Counted from the first letter of the stretch, positions 1-7,278 are shown. The stretch: DNA of 34,730 nucleotides from Gammaproteobacteria bacterium (GCA_029861845.1 JAOTYM010000040.1:1-34730), one strand, 5' to 3'. Notes: a model not told the origin generated them from the letters alone. Program-made: numbers and translations.

Positions 1-402
1 ACCGATCTTCTTCGGTACCATGAAGCCCTGGCCGTCGTAGTAGTTGACGCCAGCAAAGTTGAGGCCCAGTGCGGTATCGCGAACCAATGTCCAAGTCGTG
101 TTGCGTGAAAGCAGATCTACCTCACCGGATTGCAGGGCGGTGAATCGCTCTTTGGCCGACAGCGGTGAGTACTTAACCTTGTCGGCTTTGCCAAAAATGG
201 CGGCAGCCACTGCGCGACAGACATCGACGTCGATTCCGGTCCAGTTGCCTTGTTCATCGGGGTTTGAGAAGCCGGGTAGACCCTGGCTAACTCCGCACTG
301 AACGTGGCCCTTGCGCTTAACGTCGTCTAAGGTGGCAGCCTGCGCGACACTAGCCAACATAGCTAATGCCGCCGATACGGCTACAGTTCTGAAAAAACTC
401 AT
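1..402 (-). CDS. aapJ: AapJ-type general L-amino-acid ABC transporter substrate-binding protein (partial, N-terminal 134 residues)
   Basis: Periplasmic receptor that would deliver amino acids to an AapQMP-type ABC importer. The gene runs off the left edge, so only the first 134 codons are present (family members are about 340 residues). The start is the ATG at 402-400, with a strong GGAGGGG Shine-Dalgarno about 6 nt upstream. Residues 1-22 form a Sec signal peptide ending in VAQA. The mature part begins ATLDDVKRKGHVQCGVSQG and carries family blocks WTGIDVDVCRAVAAAIFG, PLSAKERFTALQSGEVD, LLSRNTTWTL and YYDGQGFMVPKK, all characteristic of AapJ/BztA receptors. The permease and ATPase genes would lie to the left, outside the window. 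The family call is firm; the ligand range is taken from the family. Confidence 0.9.
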   Translation of the reverse strand, partial: MSFFRTVAVSAALAMLASVAQAATLDDVKRKGHVQCGVSQGLPGFSNPDEQGNWTGIDVDVCRAVAAAIFGKADKVKYSPLSAKERFTALQSGEVDLLSRNTTWTLVRDTALGLNFAGVNYYDGQGFMVPKKIG

Positions 403-456
403 GGTAACCCCTCCAATTGTTAGGTTTGTTAGCATGCCCAATGGTACGGACACCTG

Positions 457-488
457 ACCCCCGAGCAAGCGTCTGCTTGGTCGGGGGT
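457..488. repeat. 14-bp inverted repeat (hairpin) in the leader of the aapJ-like gene
   Basis: Arms ACCCCCGAGCAAGC (457-470) and GCTTGGTCGGGGGT (475-488) are inverted copies with one mismatch and a 4-nt loop. No T-run follows on either strand, so it is not a standard intrinsic terminator. It lies 55 bp upstream of the minus-strand receptor start, so it would fold in that gene's 5' untranslated RNA if transcription starts further right. Leader hairpin, protein site or REP-like repeat are all possible. Confidence 0.5.
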
Positions 489-766
489 GAGACGCTAGCA
501 TACCAGCTACCGCACTCTCAAGCCATTTTCAGTCAAATCACGCCTATGTTTTTGTGTGGAAGTCGAGGCTAGGCGGAGGTAGACCCGTGGCCCCGCGCCC
601 ACCCAGAGGAAGACCGAGGCGCACGCCCCAACTAAGCTGTCTGTGCTTATCGTGCAGCGAGCGCTATCGTGGCGTCGCCGATCGGCAAAGAGGTAGACGG
701 CTAACCGCGGCAGCGATATGCTCTTTCCAAACTCTGGTCTTTAGACGTAACTGAGGGTAAGAAGCG
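489..766. other. Intergenic stretch with no gene recognised
   Basis: This is the remainder of the gap between the amino-acid receptor (minus) and the small ORF at 767 (plus), so it should hold divergent promoters. It includes a GC-rich, purine-rich stretch around 555-640. I compared it by eye with 6S, 4.5S/SRP, RNase P and tmRNA signatures and found none. Short open frames here lack homology and ribosome-binding sites. Confidence 0.4.
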
Positions 767-1027
767 ATGCAATTTAGGGAACGCGCGCAAGACGCGACGA
801 AAGATCTGTTTGGCATTCTGCAAGCCGCACCATCGGCTGAGCTCGAGGCGCAAGTGGTTAAGCTCATAGAGCAGACCATGATCGACACGCTGCTTGAGGA
901 AGGTGAGCGCTGTGCCAAGGTGGCCATGGACTGTTGCTCGGCTGATCGCGATTTGGCGCACAAGGTGGCCGATAAGATTCGACAGGCCAACACTGCGCTG
1001 ATAGCCAATCTCTCGAGCATGCGCTAA
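767..1027 (+). CDS. Small helical protein of unknown function
   Basis: I do not recognise this 86-residue protein. It starts at ATG 767 with only a weak purine-rich region (GAGGGTAAGAAG) upstream. It is predicted to be almost entirely alpha-helical, with no signal peptide or membrane segment, alternating acidic and hydrophobic residues, and a CAKVAMDCCSAD stretch with three Cys in the middle. The composition (few Pro or Gly, balanced charge) looks like a real soluble protein, whereas the overlapping minus-strand frames are Ser/Arg/Cys-rich. It ends 89 bp before the class V PLP enzyme on the same strand, so the two may be cotranscribed. Function unassigned. Confidence 0.6.
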   Translation: MQFRERAQDATKDLFGILQAAPSAELEAQVVKLIEQTMIDTLLEEGERCAKVAMDCCSADRDLAHKVADKIRQANTALIANLSSMR

Positions 1028-1116
1028 ACGACACGATCGGTGAGCCGCGGCGCAATGGATCGCCAGTGGCGGCGGCATGCATCCCGTGTAGGCCGCCATA
1101 CGGCCGCGATCACTAT

Positions 1117-2250
1117 ATGATCCCCTGCCAGCGTCACCTATTTGATCTGCCCGATGATATCGCCTATCTGAATTGTGCCTATCTGTCACCGCTGATGAAG
1201 GCGGTCATGCAGGCCGGACAGCAGGGCGCCAGGCTTGAGGCGAGACCTTGGGAGGTCACCCCGCGGGACTTCTTTACAACGACAGAGATCGCGCGCGAGC
1301 TATTCGCCCGGGTCATTAATGCATCCGCCAACGATATCGCTATCGTACCGGCCGCCAGTTACGGGGTTGCGGTGGCCGCCCGCAATGTACCGCTTAAGCG
1401 AGGCCAGACTATTGTCTTGTTGGAGGACCAGTTTCCATCAAATGTCTATACGTGGCGTGAACGCGCCAAAGAAGCCGGCGCCCACATCGCGACCGTGCGT
1501 CGACCGTCGAACGCAGACTGGACCGAAGCCACCGCTAGCCAGATTACAGAACAAACGGCGGTTGTTGCGTTGCCGAACTGTCACTGGACCGATGGCGGAC
1601 TTTTGGATCTCTCAGCGATTTCAAATATGTGCCGGCAAACTGGCGCCGCCATGGTGTTGGACATTACCCAGTCGGCCGGCGCGATGCCGTTCGATGTACA
1701 GCAGGTGCACCCCGATTTCTTGGTGGCGGCCGGGTACAAGTGGCTATTGGGACCATACTCCTTGGGATTTTTGTATGTCGCACCAAAGTGGCAACAGGGC
1801 GAGCCGCTGGAACAAAACTGGATCGCCCGAGAAGGCAGCGAGAATTTTGCCGGGCTTGTCAATTACCGTGATGAATTTCAACCTGGCGCGCGTCGTTTTG
1901 ATATGGGCGAACGTGCCAACTTTCAACTGTTGCCGATGGCAGTCGCCGCCTTGCGCCAAATTCTTGATTGGCGCGTAGAAGAAATCGCGCTCACACTGGC
2001 ACACAAAACGGCGACCATCGCCGAGCGGGCGCAGGGGCTGGGGTTGACGTCTGTACCAATGCGATTGCGTGCGGGACATTTTCTGGGCTTGCGTTTTCCG
2101 ACAGGACCGCCGACCGGGCTTCTTGAAAAACTTACCGCAGACAAAATCTTCGTGAGCATACGTGGAGATTCCATGCGGGTGACACCTCATCTCTACAACA
2201 CAGATGCCGATGTCGATCGACTTTTCGATATACTACAAGCTGTCGTTTAA
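1117..2250 (+). CDS. Class V aminotransferase-fold PLP-dependent enzyme
   Basis: Cytosolic PLP enzyme of the class V (NifS/SufS/isopenicillin-N epimerase-like) superfamily, 377 residues from ATG 1117. That start is preferred over the upstream ATG at 1066 because MIPCQRHLFDLPDDIAYLNC is where the family alignment normally begins; no good Shine-Dalgarno precedes either. The PLP lysine is K208 in AAGYKWLLGP, and the cofactor-binding Asp and Gln are D182 and Q185 in LDITQSAGAMPFDV. The end, MRVTPHLYNTDADVDRLFDIL, is the usual class V C-terminal helix. No cysteine-desulfurase active-site Cys loop is evident, so a lyase, epimerase or kynureninase-like reaction is more likely than sulfur transfer. 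The substrate cannot be assigned. Confidence 0.85.
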   Translation: MIPCQRHLFDLPDDIAYLNCAYLSPLMKAVMQAGQQGARLEARPWEVTPRDFFTTTEIARELFARVINASANDIAIVPAASYGVAVAARNVPLKRGQTIVLLEDQFPSNVYTWRERAKEAGAHIATVRRPSNADWTEATASQITEQTAVVALPNCHWTDGGLLDLSAISNMCRQTGAAMVLDITQSAGAMPFDVQQVHPDFLVAAGYKWLLGPYSLGFLYVAPKWQQGEPLEQNWIAREGSENFAGLVNYRDEFQPGARRFDMGERANFQLLPMAVAALRQILDWRVEEIALTLAHKTATIAERAQGLGLTSVPMRLRAGHFLGLRFPTGPPTGLLEKLTADKIFVSIRGDSMRVTPHLYNTDADVDRLFDILQAVV

Positions 2251-2283
2251 CGAAGCCTTTCATAAGTTCAAATTGGAGATTTG

Positions 2284-2406
2284 ATGCCCCCTGACGTCGA
2301 ACGTGCACGCGCCGGTGTGTACCACTACAACACAAAGAACGAAATCACGCACTTTGTTCAAGCGCTGGCGGATGTGGGTCACATAAATGTGCAGAGCTCA
2401 CCATAA
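2284..2406 (+). pseudogene. 40-codon remnant resembling the C-terminus of a class V aminotransferase
   Basis: A short open frame with its own good ribosome-binding site (GGAG at 2275-2278, 5 nt before ATG 2284), starting 33 bp after the preceding class V enzyme. Residues 8-31, including RARAGVYHYNTKNEITHFVQAL, match the terminal strand-helix of class V aminotransferases and desulfurases (pattern VRxSxxHYNTxEEIDxFVxAL). The whole catalytic domain is absent. It is not a simple copy of its neighbour's tail (RVTPHLYNTDADVDRLFDIL), which is clearly different in sequence. Most likely it is the residue of a second gene whose start and tail were joined by deletion. A functional 40-residue peptide cannot be excluded. 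Confidence 0.45.
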
Positions 2407-2411
2407 AGAAA

Positions 2412-2439
2412 AATGGGGGCACTTTAAAGTGCCCCCATT
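2412..2439. terminator. Perfect palindromic bidirectional terminator
   Basis: A perfect 28-bp palindrome with 14-bp arms (AATGGGGGCACTTT and its complement). On the minus strand it is followed by TTTTTCTTT, and on the plus strand by CTTT. It lies between converging genes and can end transcription of both the class V enzyme operon (plus) and the OmpA-like lipoprotein (minus); the minus direction has the better U-tract. Confidence 0.85.
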
Positions 2440-2461
2440 CTTTGCTACTTGGTAATCCAGA

Positions 2462-3700
2462 CTATTGGAGCGGGTCCAGTTGCACGCGCCGATTGCGGGC
2501 ACGCCCATTACCAGTGGTATTGGTATCTATCGGTTGGGTCAGCCCGTAGCCACTGGCCCTTAAGCGACTTGCCGCTATGCCTTTTTCAACGAGATACTGT
2601 CTCACGGAGATCGCTCGTTTCTGTGAAAGTGCTTGATTGTAATCGGCGGTGCCGACATTGTCGGTGTGGCCCTGTATTTCAATTGTCAGGTCTGGGTTCT
2701 GCGCCAAGACTCGATATGCCCGTTCGAGCACACCATAGTGTTTGGCCTTGATCTGCCACCTGTCAGTATCAAACTGGACATCCGCCAGCACCCAGCAACC
2801 CGCTAGATTTACCTCAGCGCCCTTCGGCGTGCGTGGACACTTATCACTGGCGTCGACCACCCCATCGTTGTCGCTATCCATAGGGGCCATCGGACAGCCG
2901 AATGGGTCTTTACCAGGGACATTTGGGCACTTGTCGGCATTATCCAATACGCCGTCGCCGTCCGCATCGCCGATTTTTGCTTCCATTGGCATGGCCTTCT
3001 CTGCCAAGAAAACTCGCTCGACGTAGTTCGCCATCGCTTGACTGGATGCAATGCTATCTGCGTTGACGGTAAATCCACATTGGCCGGTTCGGGCCGCATC
3101 TTGCATTACCGCCTGCCCAGTAGGATCTTGGCCGATACGGACCGGGTAAATGCATAGCCGATCACCATATTGCTTCTTTAGACTAGCGATAGCCGCCGAC
3201 GGCGCACCGTCGGTATTGACGCCATCACTGACGAAGATGATCGCGGTTTGTCCTTGGCTCGATGCCAGATCATTATTGGCATTATCAAACGCCATGCCTA
3301 TGGGTGTGGATCCCGCTCCACTTTGTTGTGCAGCCAGGGCTTCCTCAAGTTCGGACTTGGAATACGACTTTAACCCATAAGGTTCGCCGACCTTTTTGCC
3401 GTCTAGGGTGCGCAGTGCACCAGTGAGTTTCAGATCGGGGATGGTCTGATTCAAGCGGCTAACGATCTCTTTGGCCTGCACGAATTTCTGTTCGCCCTTA
3501 TGGCGCTGCGCCATAGAACCCGAAGCATCGAGGATCACGATGAAGTTGTCGACTTTTTGCGCGCGATTGCTGGTATCGATACTGGCGGCATCAAAGCTCT
3601 TAGAACTGAATGCGGTGGATGGTGTCTTGCTCGTGGCACAACTGACCACGAAGGCACTCAGCCCCACCATAAAAAGCAGGTTAATGAATTTGTTGGTCAT
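2462..3700 (-). CDS. VWA / thrombospondin type-3 / OmpA-domain outer-membrane lipoprotein
   Basis: A 412-residue envelope lipoprotein. The start at 3700 has a GAGGAG Shine-Dalgarno 8 nt upstream. The N-terminus is a lipoprotein signal with the lipobox ending VVSC (C21). Residues about 50-235 form a von Willebrand A domain with the MIDAS motif ILDASGSM (D58, S60, S62) and a downstream FVSDGVNTDG. Residues about 245-305 hold two thrombospondin type-3 calcium-binding repeats, DADGDGVLDNADKCP and DSDNDGVVDASDKCP. The C-terminal OmpA domain (about 310-412) has IQGHTDNVGTADYN and the NGRARNRRV motif that binds peptidoglycan diaminopimelate. It probably links the outer membrane to peptidoglycan and presents an adhesion-like domain in the periplasm. 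Monocistronic, ended by the palindromic terminator. Confidence 0.92.
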   Translation of the reverse strand: MTNKFINLLFMVGLSAFVVSCATSKTPSTAFSSKSFDAASIDTSNRAQKVDNFIVILDASGSMAQRHKGEQKFVQAKEIVSRLNQTIPDLKLTGALRTLDGKKVGEPYGLKSYSKSELEEALAAQQSGAGSTPIGMAFDNANNDLASSQGQTAIIFVSDGVNTDGAPSAAIASLKKQYGDRLCIYPVRIGQDPTGQAVMQDAARTGQCGFTVNADSIASSQAMANYVERVFLAEKAMPMEAKIGDADGDGVLDNADKCPNVPGKDPFGCPMAPMDSDNDGVVDASDKCPRTPKGAEVNLAGCWVLADVQFDTDRWQIKAKHYGVLERAYRVLAQNPDLTIEIQGHTDNVGTADYNQALSQKRAISVRQYLVEKGIAASRLRASGYGLTQPIDTNTTGNGRARNRRVQLDPLQ

Positions 3701-3719
3701 GGTACTGACTCCTCTGTCG

Positions 3720-3761
3720 CAAGTGGTTACTAAATGCTAACAAGTGGTTACTAAATGCTAA
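3720..3761. repeat. Perfect 21-bp tandem duplication in the leader of the OmpA-like gene
   Basis: Two identical adjacent copies of a 21-bp unit (CAAGTGGTTACTAAATGCTA plus a final A) occupy 3720-3740 and 3741-3761. They lie 20-61 bp upstream of the lipoprotein start, just beyond its ribosome-binding site, so they fall in the 5' untranslated RNA or the promoter. Perfect identity suggests a recent slippage event or a duplicated regulator site. Confidence 0.9.
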
Positions 3762-3855
3762 TTCGAAGGCTAATTTTACCCGGTGTTCGGCTTCCTGAAT
3801 ACGGGCACCAGGGAGTATCCAGGGTGGGGTGGTATTGGGAAATCCGTATGACTAC

Positions 3856-3873
3856 ATCCGTAACCTTACGGAT
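3856..3873. repeat. Short inverted repeat upstream of the OmpA-like gene
   Basis: ATCCGTAA (3856-3863) and TTACGGAT (3866-3873) are perfect inverted 8-bp arms with a 2-bp centre. A further ATCCGTA occurs at 3842-3848. It lies between the glutathione transferase 3' end and the lipoprotein promoter region. It could be an operator-like dyad; it is too short and lacks the T-tract expected of a terminator. Confidence 0.35.
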
Positions 3874-3924
3874 AGCTCCGGGTACTGAAAAGAGTTAATG
3901 ATTTCAATGCCGTGCAACCCCGAA

Positions 3925-4578
3925 TCAGATCACAGCTTGCGCAATCACCCACGGCTCGTCGCTGGCGGATTTGGCCCATTCTTGCATAGCCGGCCAGCGC
4001 CAAACTGCGTCACGGTAGGCAGCGCCGATGTCATCGAGCGCTACGTCATAGGTAATGAAGCGACTCACGACTGGCGCGTACATGGCATCGGCGATCGTAA
4101 ACGGACCGAACAGATAGTCGCCACCGCTACCGAATCGATTGCGACATTCACGCCATAGACCGGCGACGCGATCGATATCCTTGTCGACGCCGTGGCCACG
4201 CCCTTTGCCGGGATAACGCCCGCGCACGTCCATCGGCATGTGGGTCCGCAGCGCCACAAACCCTGCGTGGATCTCGCTGCTGACGGCGCGGGCGATAGCA
4301 CGTGCTGACGCCTGTGATGGCCACAGCTTGGCGGCTGGAAACAGCTCTGCTAGGTACTCAGCAATCGCGAGCGATTCCCAGATGATTTCGCCACCGTGCT
4401 TTAAAACCGGTACCCGCTCGCTCGGCGAGTGCGCCCGAAGCTTCTCTTTTGTGTCCGATCGATCGAGCGGGATCACTATTTCTTTAAAAGGCGCACCGGT
4501 TTGCTTTAGGGCCAGCCAAGCGCGTAGCGACCACGATGAGTAGTTCTTGTTACCGACAACAATGCTTAGATCATTCAT
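3925..4578 (-). CDS. Glutathione S-transferase family protein
   Basis: Cytosolic glutathione transferase of 217 residues. I start it at ATG 4578 because MNDLSIVVGNKNYSSWSLRA is the typical beginning of this family; the in-frame ATG at 4629 would add 17 atypical residues. The thioredoxin-fold domain (about 1-80) has NKNYSSWSLRAW, where the glutathione-activating residue is expected, then SERVPVLKHGGEIIWESLAI with the cis-Pro and the E-S pair that bind the glutathione gamma-glutamyl group. The rest is the helical C-terminal domain, including FGPFTIADAMYAPVVSRF. It is divergent from the asparaginase gene across 78 bp. The substrate is unknown. Confidence 0.88.
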   Translation of the reverse strand: MNDLSIVVGNKNYSSWSLRAWLALKQTGAPFKEIVIPLDRSDTKEKLRAHSPSERVPVLKHGGEIIWESLAIAEYLAELFPAAKLWPSQASARAIARAVSSEIHAGFVALRTHMPMDVRGRYPGKGRGHGVDKDIDRVAGLWRECRNRFGSGGDYLFGPFTIADAMYAPVVSRFITYDVALDDIGAAYRDAVWRWPAMQEWAKSASDEPWVIAQAVI

Positions 4579-4656
4579 GCTGGCACGCGCGTCCGCCGCT
4601 AGCGACAATATAACGGATGCCACGATCATCGCGCATATGCGAAACTAGCAGCGTAT

Positions 4657-5676
4657 ATGGTTACAAGCAATCAAAACCCGGTGCTCGTCGATGTATCGCG
4701 CGGCGACATGATTGAAAGTCGACATCGAGGCGCGGTAGCGGTTGTCGATGCCCGCGGCAATGTGGTGGCCGCGTGGGGTGATATCGAGCGACCGGTGTTT
4801 GCCCGTTCGGCCATTAAACCATTACAAGCACTACCGTTGCTCGAAAGCGGGGCGGCTGAAAGCCTCGAGGTAAGCGATGAAGAACTTGCGCTCGCCTGCG
4901 CATCTCATGGCGGTGAGCCCGAGCACGTTCAGACTGCTAACAGTTGGTTGGGCCGAATCGGGCTGGTCCCTGGTGATCTCGAGTGTGGTGCGCATTTACC
5001 GTTGTATCAACCAGCGGCAGCCGCACTATTGCGATCTGGCGATACCCCCTCAGCCCTGCATAACAATTGCTCTGGCAAACACGTAGGGTTCTTGGCAACG
5101 GCGGTGCATTTGGCGGAGCCAACCCACGGTTATAGTCATGCTGACCATCCGGTGCAGCGACGTGTGCGACAAACCCTGGAGGACCTGAGTGGCGAGGAAT
5201 TGGTCGATGCGCCGACAGGGATCGACGGTTGCGGTATTCCGGTAATCGGCCTGTCACTGCGTACAACCGCCTACGCCATGGCCAGGCTCGGCAGCCCACA
5301 CGACCTGCCGGTGAAACGCGCTCGTGCCTGTGAGCGTATCGTGCAAGCGATGGTCACCGCACCGTTTATGGTTGCCGGCAGTAATCGGTTTTGTACCGAA
5401 GTGATGCGAGTGACAGGTCGCGATGTGATCGTAAAAACAGGTGCCGAGGGATTTTACACGGCGGCGTTACCTATTAAGGGATTGGGGATTGCGCTAAAGA
5501 TCGATGATGGGGCGGGCCGTGCGGCCGCGGTAACGATGGGCGCCGTCTTACGGTATCTCAAAGTACTCGATGATTCGGCCGTGCAATCGTTGCGCGAGCA
5601 GCTCGAGCCGCCTGTGCAAACCTGGGCAGGTACAACAGTAGGTCGAACGTGCGTAACCTCGAGTTGGCCCACGTGA
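4657..5676 (+). CDS. L-asparaginase II (Rhizobium AnsA / Asparaginase_II family)
   Basis: Predicted to hydrolyse L-asparagine to aspartate and ammonia. The 339 residues match the usual length of the AnsA-type family (PF06089), which is unrelated to the E. coli AnsB fold. Family blocks include NPVLVDVSRGDMIESRHRG (near the N-terminus), FARSAIKPLQALPLLESG, LACASHGGEPEHV, NNCSGKHVGFL, APTGIDGCGIPVIGLSL and KTGAEGFYTAALP. The start at ATG 4657 fits homologue starts although no clear Shine-Dalgarno precedes it. The last residues, after TWAGTTVGRT, diverge from the usual short ending; I see no compelling frameshift. Transcribed divergently from the glutathione transferase. Confidence 0.88.
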   Translation: MVTSNQNPVLVDVSRGDMIESRHRGAVAVVDARGNVVAAWGDIERPVFARSAIKPLQALPLLESGAAESLEVSDEELALACASHGGEPEHVQTANSWLGRIGLVPGDLECGAHLPLYQPAAAALLRSGDTPSALHNNCSGKHVGFLATAVHLAEPTHGYSHADHPVQRRVRQTLEDLSGEELVDAPTGIDGCGIPVIGLSLRTTAYAMARLGSPHDLPVKRARACERIVQAMVTAPFMVAGSNRFCTEVMRVTGRDVIVKTGAEGFYTAALPIKGLGIALKIDDGAGRAAAVTMGAVLRYLKVLDDSAVQSLREQLEPPVQTWAGTTVGRTCVTSSWPT

Positions 5677-5773
5677 GACCCGTTTAGGCTGCTTTGTACT
5701 ACGCATCGCAATACTCACACCTGCAGCTTACCCGATTGTCGAGCCCAGCCGCTTGCACCCGAACGGCGCGACT

Positions 5774-5870
5774 CGTAGGATCACGGCAGCGCAAACAGAC
5801 TAATTCCCTGTGGCTCTGGGAAAGGTTCCCTAGGTTCGGAGACCGCAATCCTACGGGGCCACAGTTGCGG
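5774..5870 (+). ncRNA. Possible structured, pseudoknotted leader upstream of the cyclotransferase-like gene
   Basis: Within 100 nt there are several perfect inverted pairs: CGTAGGAT (5774-5781) with ATCCTACG (5848-5855); CTGTGGC (5808-5814) with GCCACAG (5858-5864); GGGAA (5818-5822) with TTCCC (5826-5830); and CCGCAA (5843-5848) with TTGCGG (5865-5870). The first two interlock as a pseudoknot; the last competes with the first at its edge. This lies just before the TTG start at 5900. It matches no riboswitch I know. Chance pairing is quite possible, so this is a hypothesis from visual base-pairing only. Confidence 0.22.
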
Positions 5871-5899
5871 CAACAGGAACACGAACGGCTGAGTCTAGA

Positions 5900-6361
5900 T
5901 TGGCAGAACTCTATTTCGCCTACGGCTCCAATCTGTCGACGCGACAGATGCGGGCACGCTCTCCATCTGCACGGGTGTTATCCCGTTGCAGCCTGCAAGA
6001 TTGGCGCTTGAGTTTTGTGCAGCCACACGAGGGTTGGAGCGGCGGGGTCGCTGGTATTGTGCAAGCAGCCGGCGGCATCGTACATGGCGTGGTCTGGGAA
6101 CTCTCTAATGAAGACCTGATTCGACTCGATGGCTTCGAGCCGGTTGAAAGCGGCGATTACAAACGTACGATTGCGCGTGTGCGATTGTCGACGGATGAGA
6201 TACTAGCGTGTTGGGTGTATATCGGCGATGTCCATCCTGACGCGCCGCTTGCGCCATCGGCGCGCTACTTAAAGACCATGCTCACCGGAGCGCGTGAGCA
6301 TGGTCTGCCCGCAGATTACATCGACTGGATAGTGCGAGAGTTTCCACCCCGCGACACCTGA
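5900..6361 (+). CDS. Gamma-glutamylcyclotransferase-like (AIG2/GGCT fold) protein
   Basis: A 153-residue cytosolic protein of the gamma-glutamylcyclotransferase fold, which cyclises the gamma-glutamyl group of gamma-glutamyl amines or dipeptides to 5-oxoproline. The substrate-binding motif YFAYGSNL is at residues 5-12. The putative catalytic acid is E80 in RLDGFEPVESGDYKR. The start is TTG 5900, chosen because homologues begin one or two residues before YFAYGSNL; no strong Shine-Dalgarno is present. It lies 223 bp after the asparaginase on the same strand and converges with the DMT transporter, 23 bp away. Its exact substrate is not determined by sequence. Confidence 0.82.
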   Translation: MAELYFAYGSNLSTRQMRARSPSARVLSRCSLQDWRLSFVQPHEGWSGGVAGIVQAAGGIVHGVVWELSNEDLIRLDGFEPVESGDYKRTIARVRLSTDEILACWVYIGDVHPDAPLAPSARYLKTMLTGAREHGLPADYIDWIVREFPPRDT

Positions 6362-6384
6362 CTTGCCATATGGGTAGCGAGTAG

Positions 6385-7278
6385 TTAGCCGGTAGATGTA
6401 TCGCTTGGCTTGGTACGGGTGAGAACTAGCAGATTTCCGGCCACTACCATGACGACGCCGATTAATGCGGGGCCGCTCCATGTGTATCCTTCGAACAGCG
6501 TTGAAAGTATCAAGGCGACAATCGGAAACATAACACCGGCGTACGCCGCCCTATCTGCACCGATGCGCCCGAGCAGGCTCAGGTAACAACCAAACGCAAT
6601 AACCGAGCCGACTACCGAAAGATAGGCCAAGGAACCGACATAACTCAACGACCAATCAAAACGAAACTCGACGCCGACCACCAATGCAACGATGGTGGTC
6701 AAGGCGGCACCATAGGCCATACCGAAAGTGTTACTTTCGATCACGCCTAGGCTGGCACGTTGATTTCGTAACGACGCCATATTCCCCAGTGATGCAAACC
6801 AAGTGGCGACTACCGCCAGGCTGACCCCGATCATGGTCGCAGTGGAGGCGGAAAAGGCTCGGAACTCAGGCCAGAACACCGATGTGATACCAAGTAGGCC
6901 TACACTAGCAGCCGCTAGTACGCGCGCACGTATGGGTGTACCTAGTAACACCGCCCCATTGAAGATGTTCATAAATACGATGGTCGAGAAGATGACTGCG
7001 ATTAGACCGCTGGTCACATGCTCAATAGAGAAATAGAAGAGGATGTAATTGAGAGAAAAAAGAAACGTGCCTTGTAGGGCCATAAAGCCATGGTCGCGCA
7101 GGCCGAATCGCAGCGGCCGGCGAGTGACCAGACAAAATACCATGAGTACGGCAGCAGCGAGCGCAAAACGATAGGCAACAGACCATATGGGATCAACCAC
7201 GCCCAGCTGGAACGTAATCGCCAACCAGGTCGAACCCCATATTAGGACGGTGAACAAATAGAGCAGTTGATACGGCAT
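6385..7278 (-). CDS. EamA-family (DMT) transporter
   Basis: Inner-membrane drug/metabolite transporter of 297 residues with about ten hydrophobic helices in two EamA repeats (about 1-135 and 148-290). The first helix carries LIWGSTWLAITFQLG, and the second half starts at MIGVSLAVVATWFASLGN, typical of this superfamily. The start at 7278 has GAGG 7 nt upstream. It ends in a hydrophilic tail, TRTKPSDTSTG. DMT proteins of this type export amino acids or related metabolites, but the cargo is not readable here. It is divergent from gcvT across 127 bp. Confidence 0.85.
   Translation of the reverse strand: MPYQLLYLFTVLIWGSTWLAITFQLGVVDPIWSVAYRFALAAAVLMVFCLVTRRPLRFGLRDHGFMALQGTFLFSLNYILFYFSIEHVTSGLIAVIFSTIVFMNIFNGAVLLGTPIRARVLAAASVGLLGITSVFWPEFRAFSASTATMIGVSLAVVATWFASLGNMASLRNQRASLGVIESNTFGMAYGAALTTIVALVVGVEFRFDWSLSYVGSLAYLSVVGSVIAFGCYLSLLGRIGADRAAYAGVMFPIVALILSTLFEGYTWSGPALIGVVMVVAGNLLVLTRTKPSDTSTG

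Noticed and set aside
554..754. 66-codon open frame in the gap before the small ORFan
   Set aside because: Arg/Pro/Cys-rich translation with no homology or ribosome-binding site; typical of a chance frame in GC-rich DNA.
489..766. 6S, 4.5S, tmRNA or RNase P RNA gene
   Set aside because: Diagnostic conserved sequences of these RNAs are absent despite the GC-rich, structured look of the region.
701..1189. 162-codon minus-strand frame over the small ORFan and the start of the class V enzyme
   Set aside because: His/Arg-rich composition with no family; it overlaps a better-supported plus-strand gene.
5600..5715. Frameshift at the end of the asparaginase gene
   Set aside because: The alternative frame extends only a few codons and looks no more family-like than the annotated end; the family's extreme C-terminus is variable.
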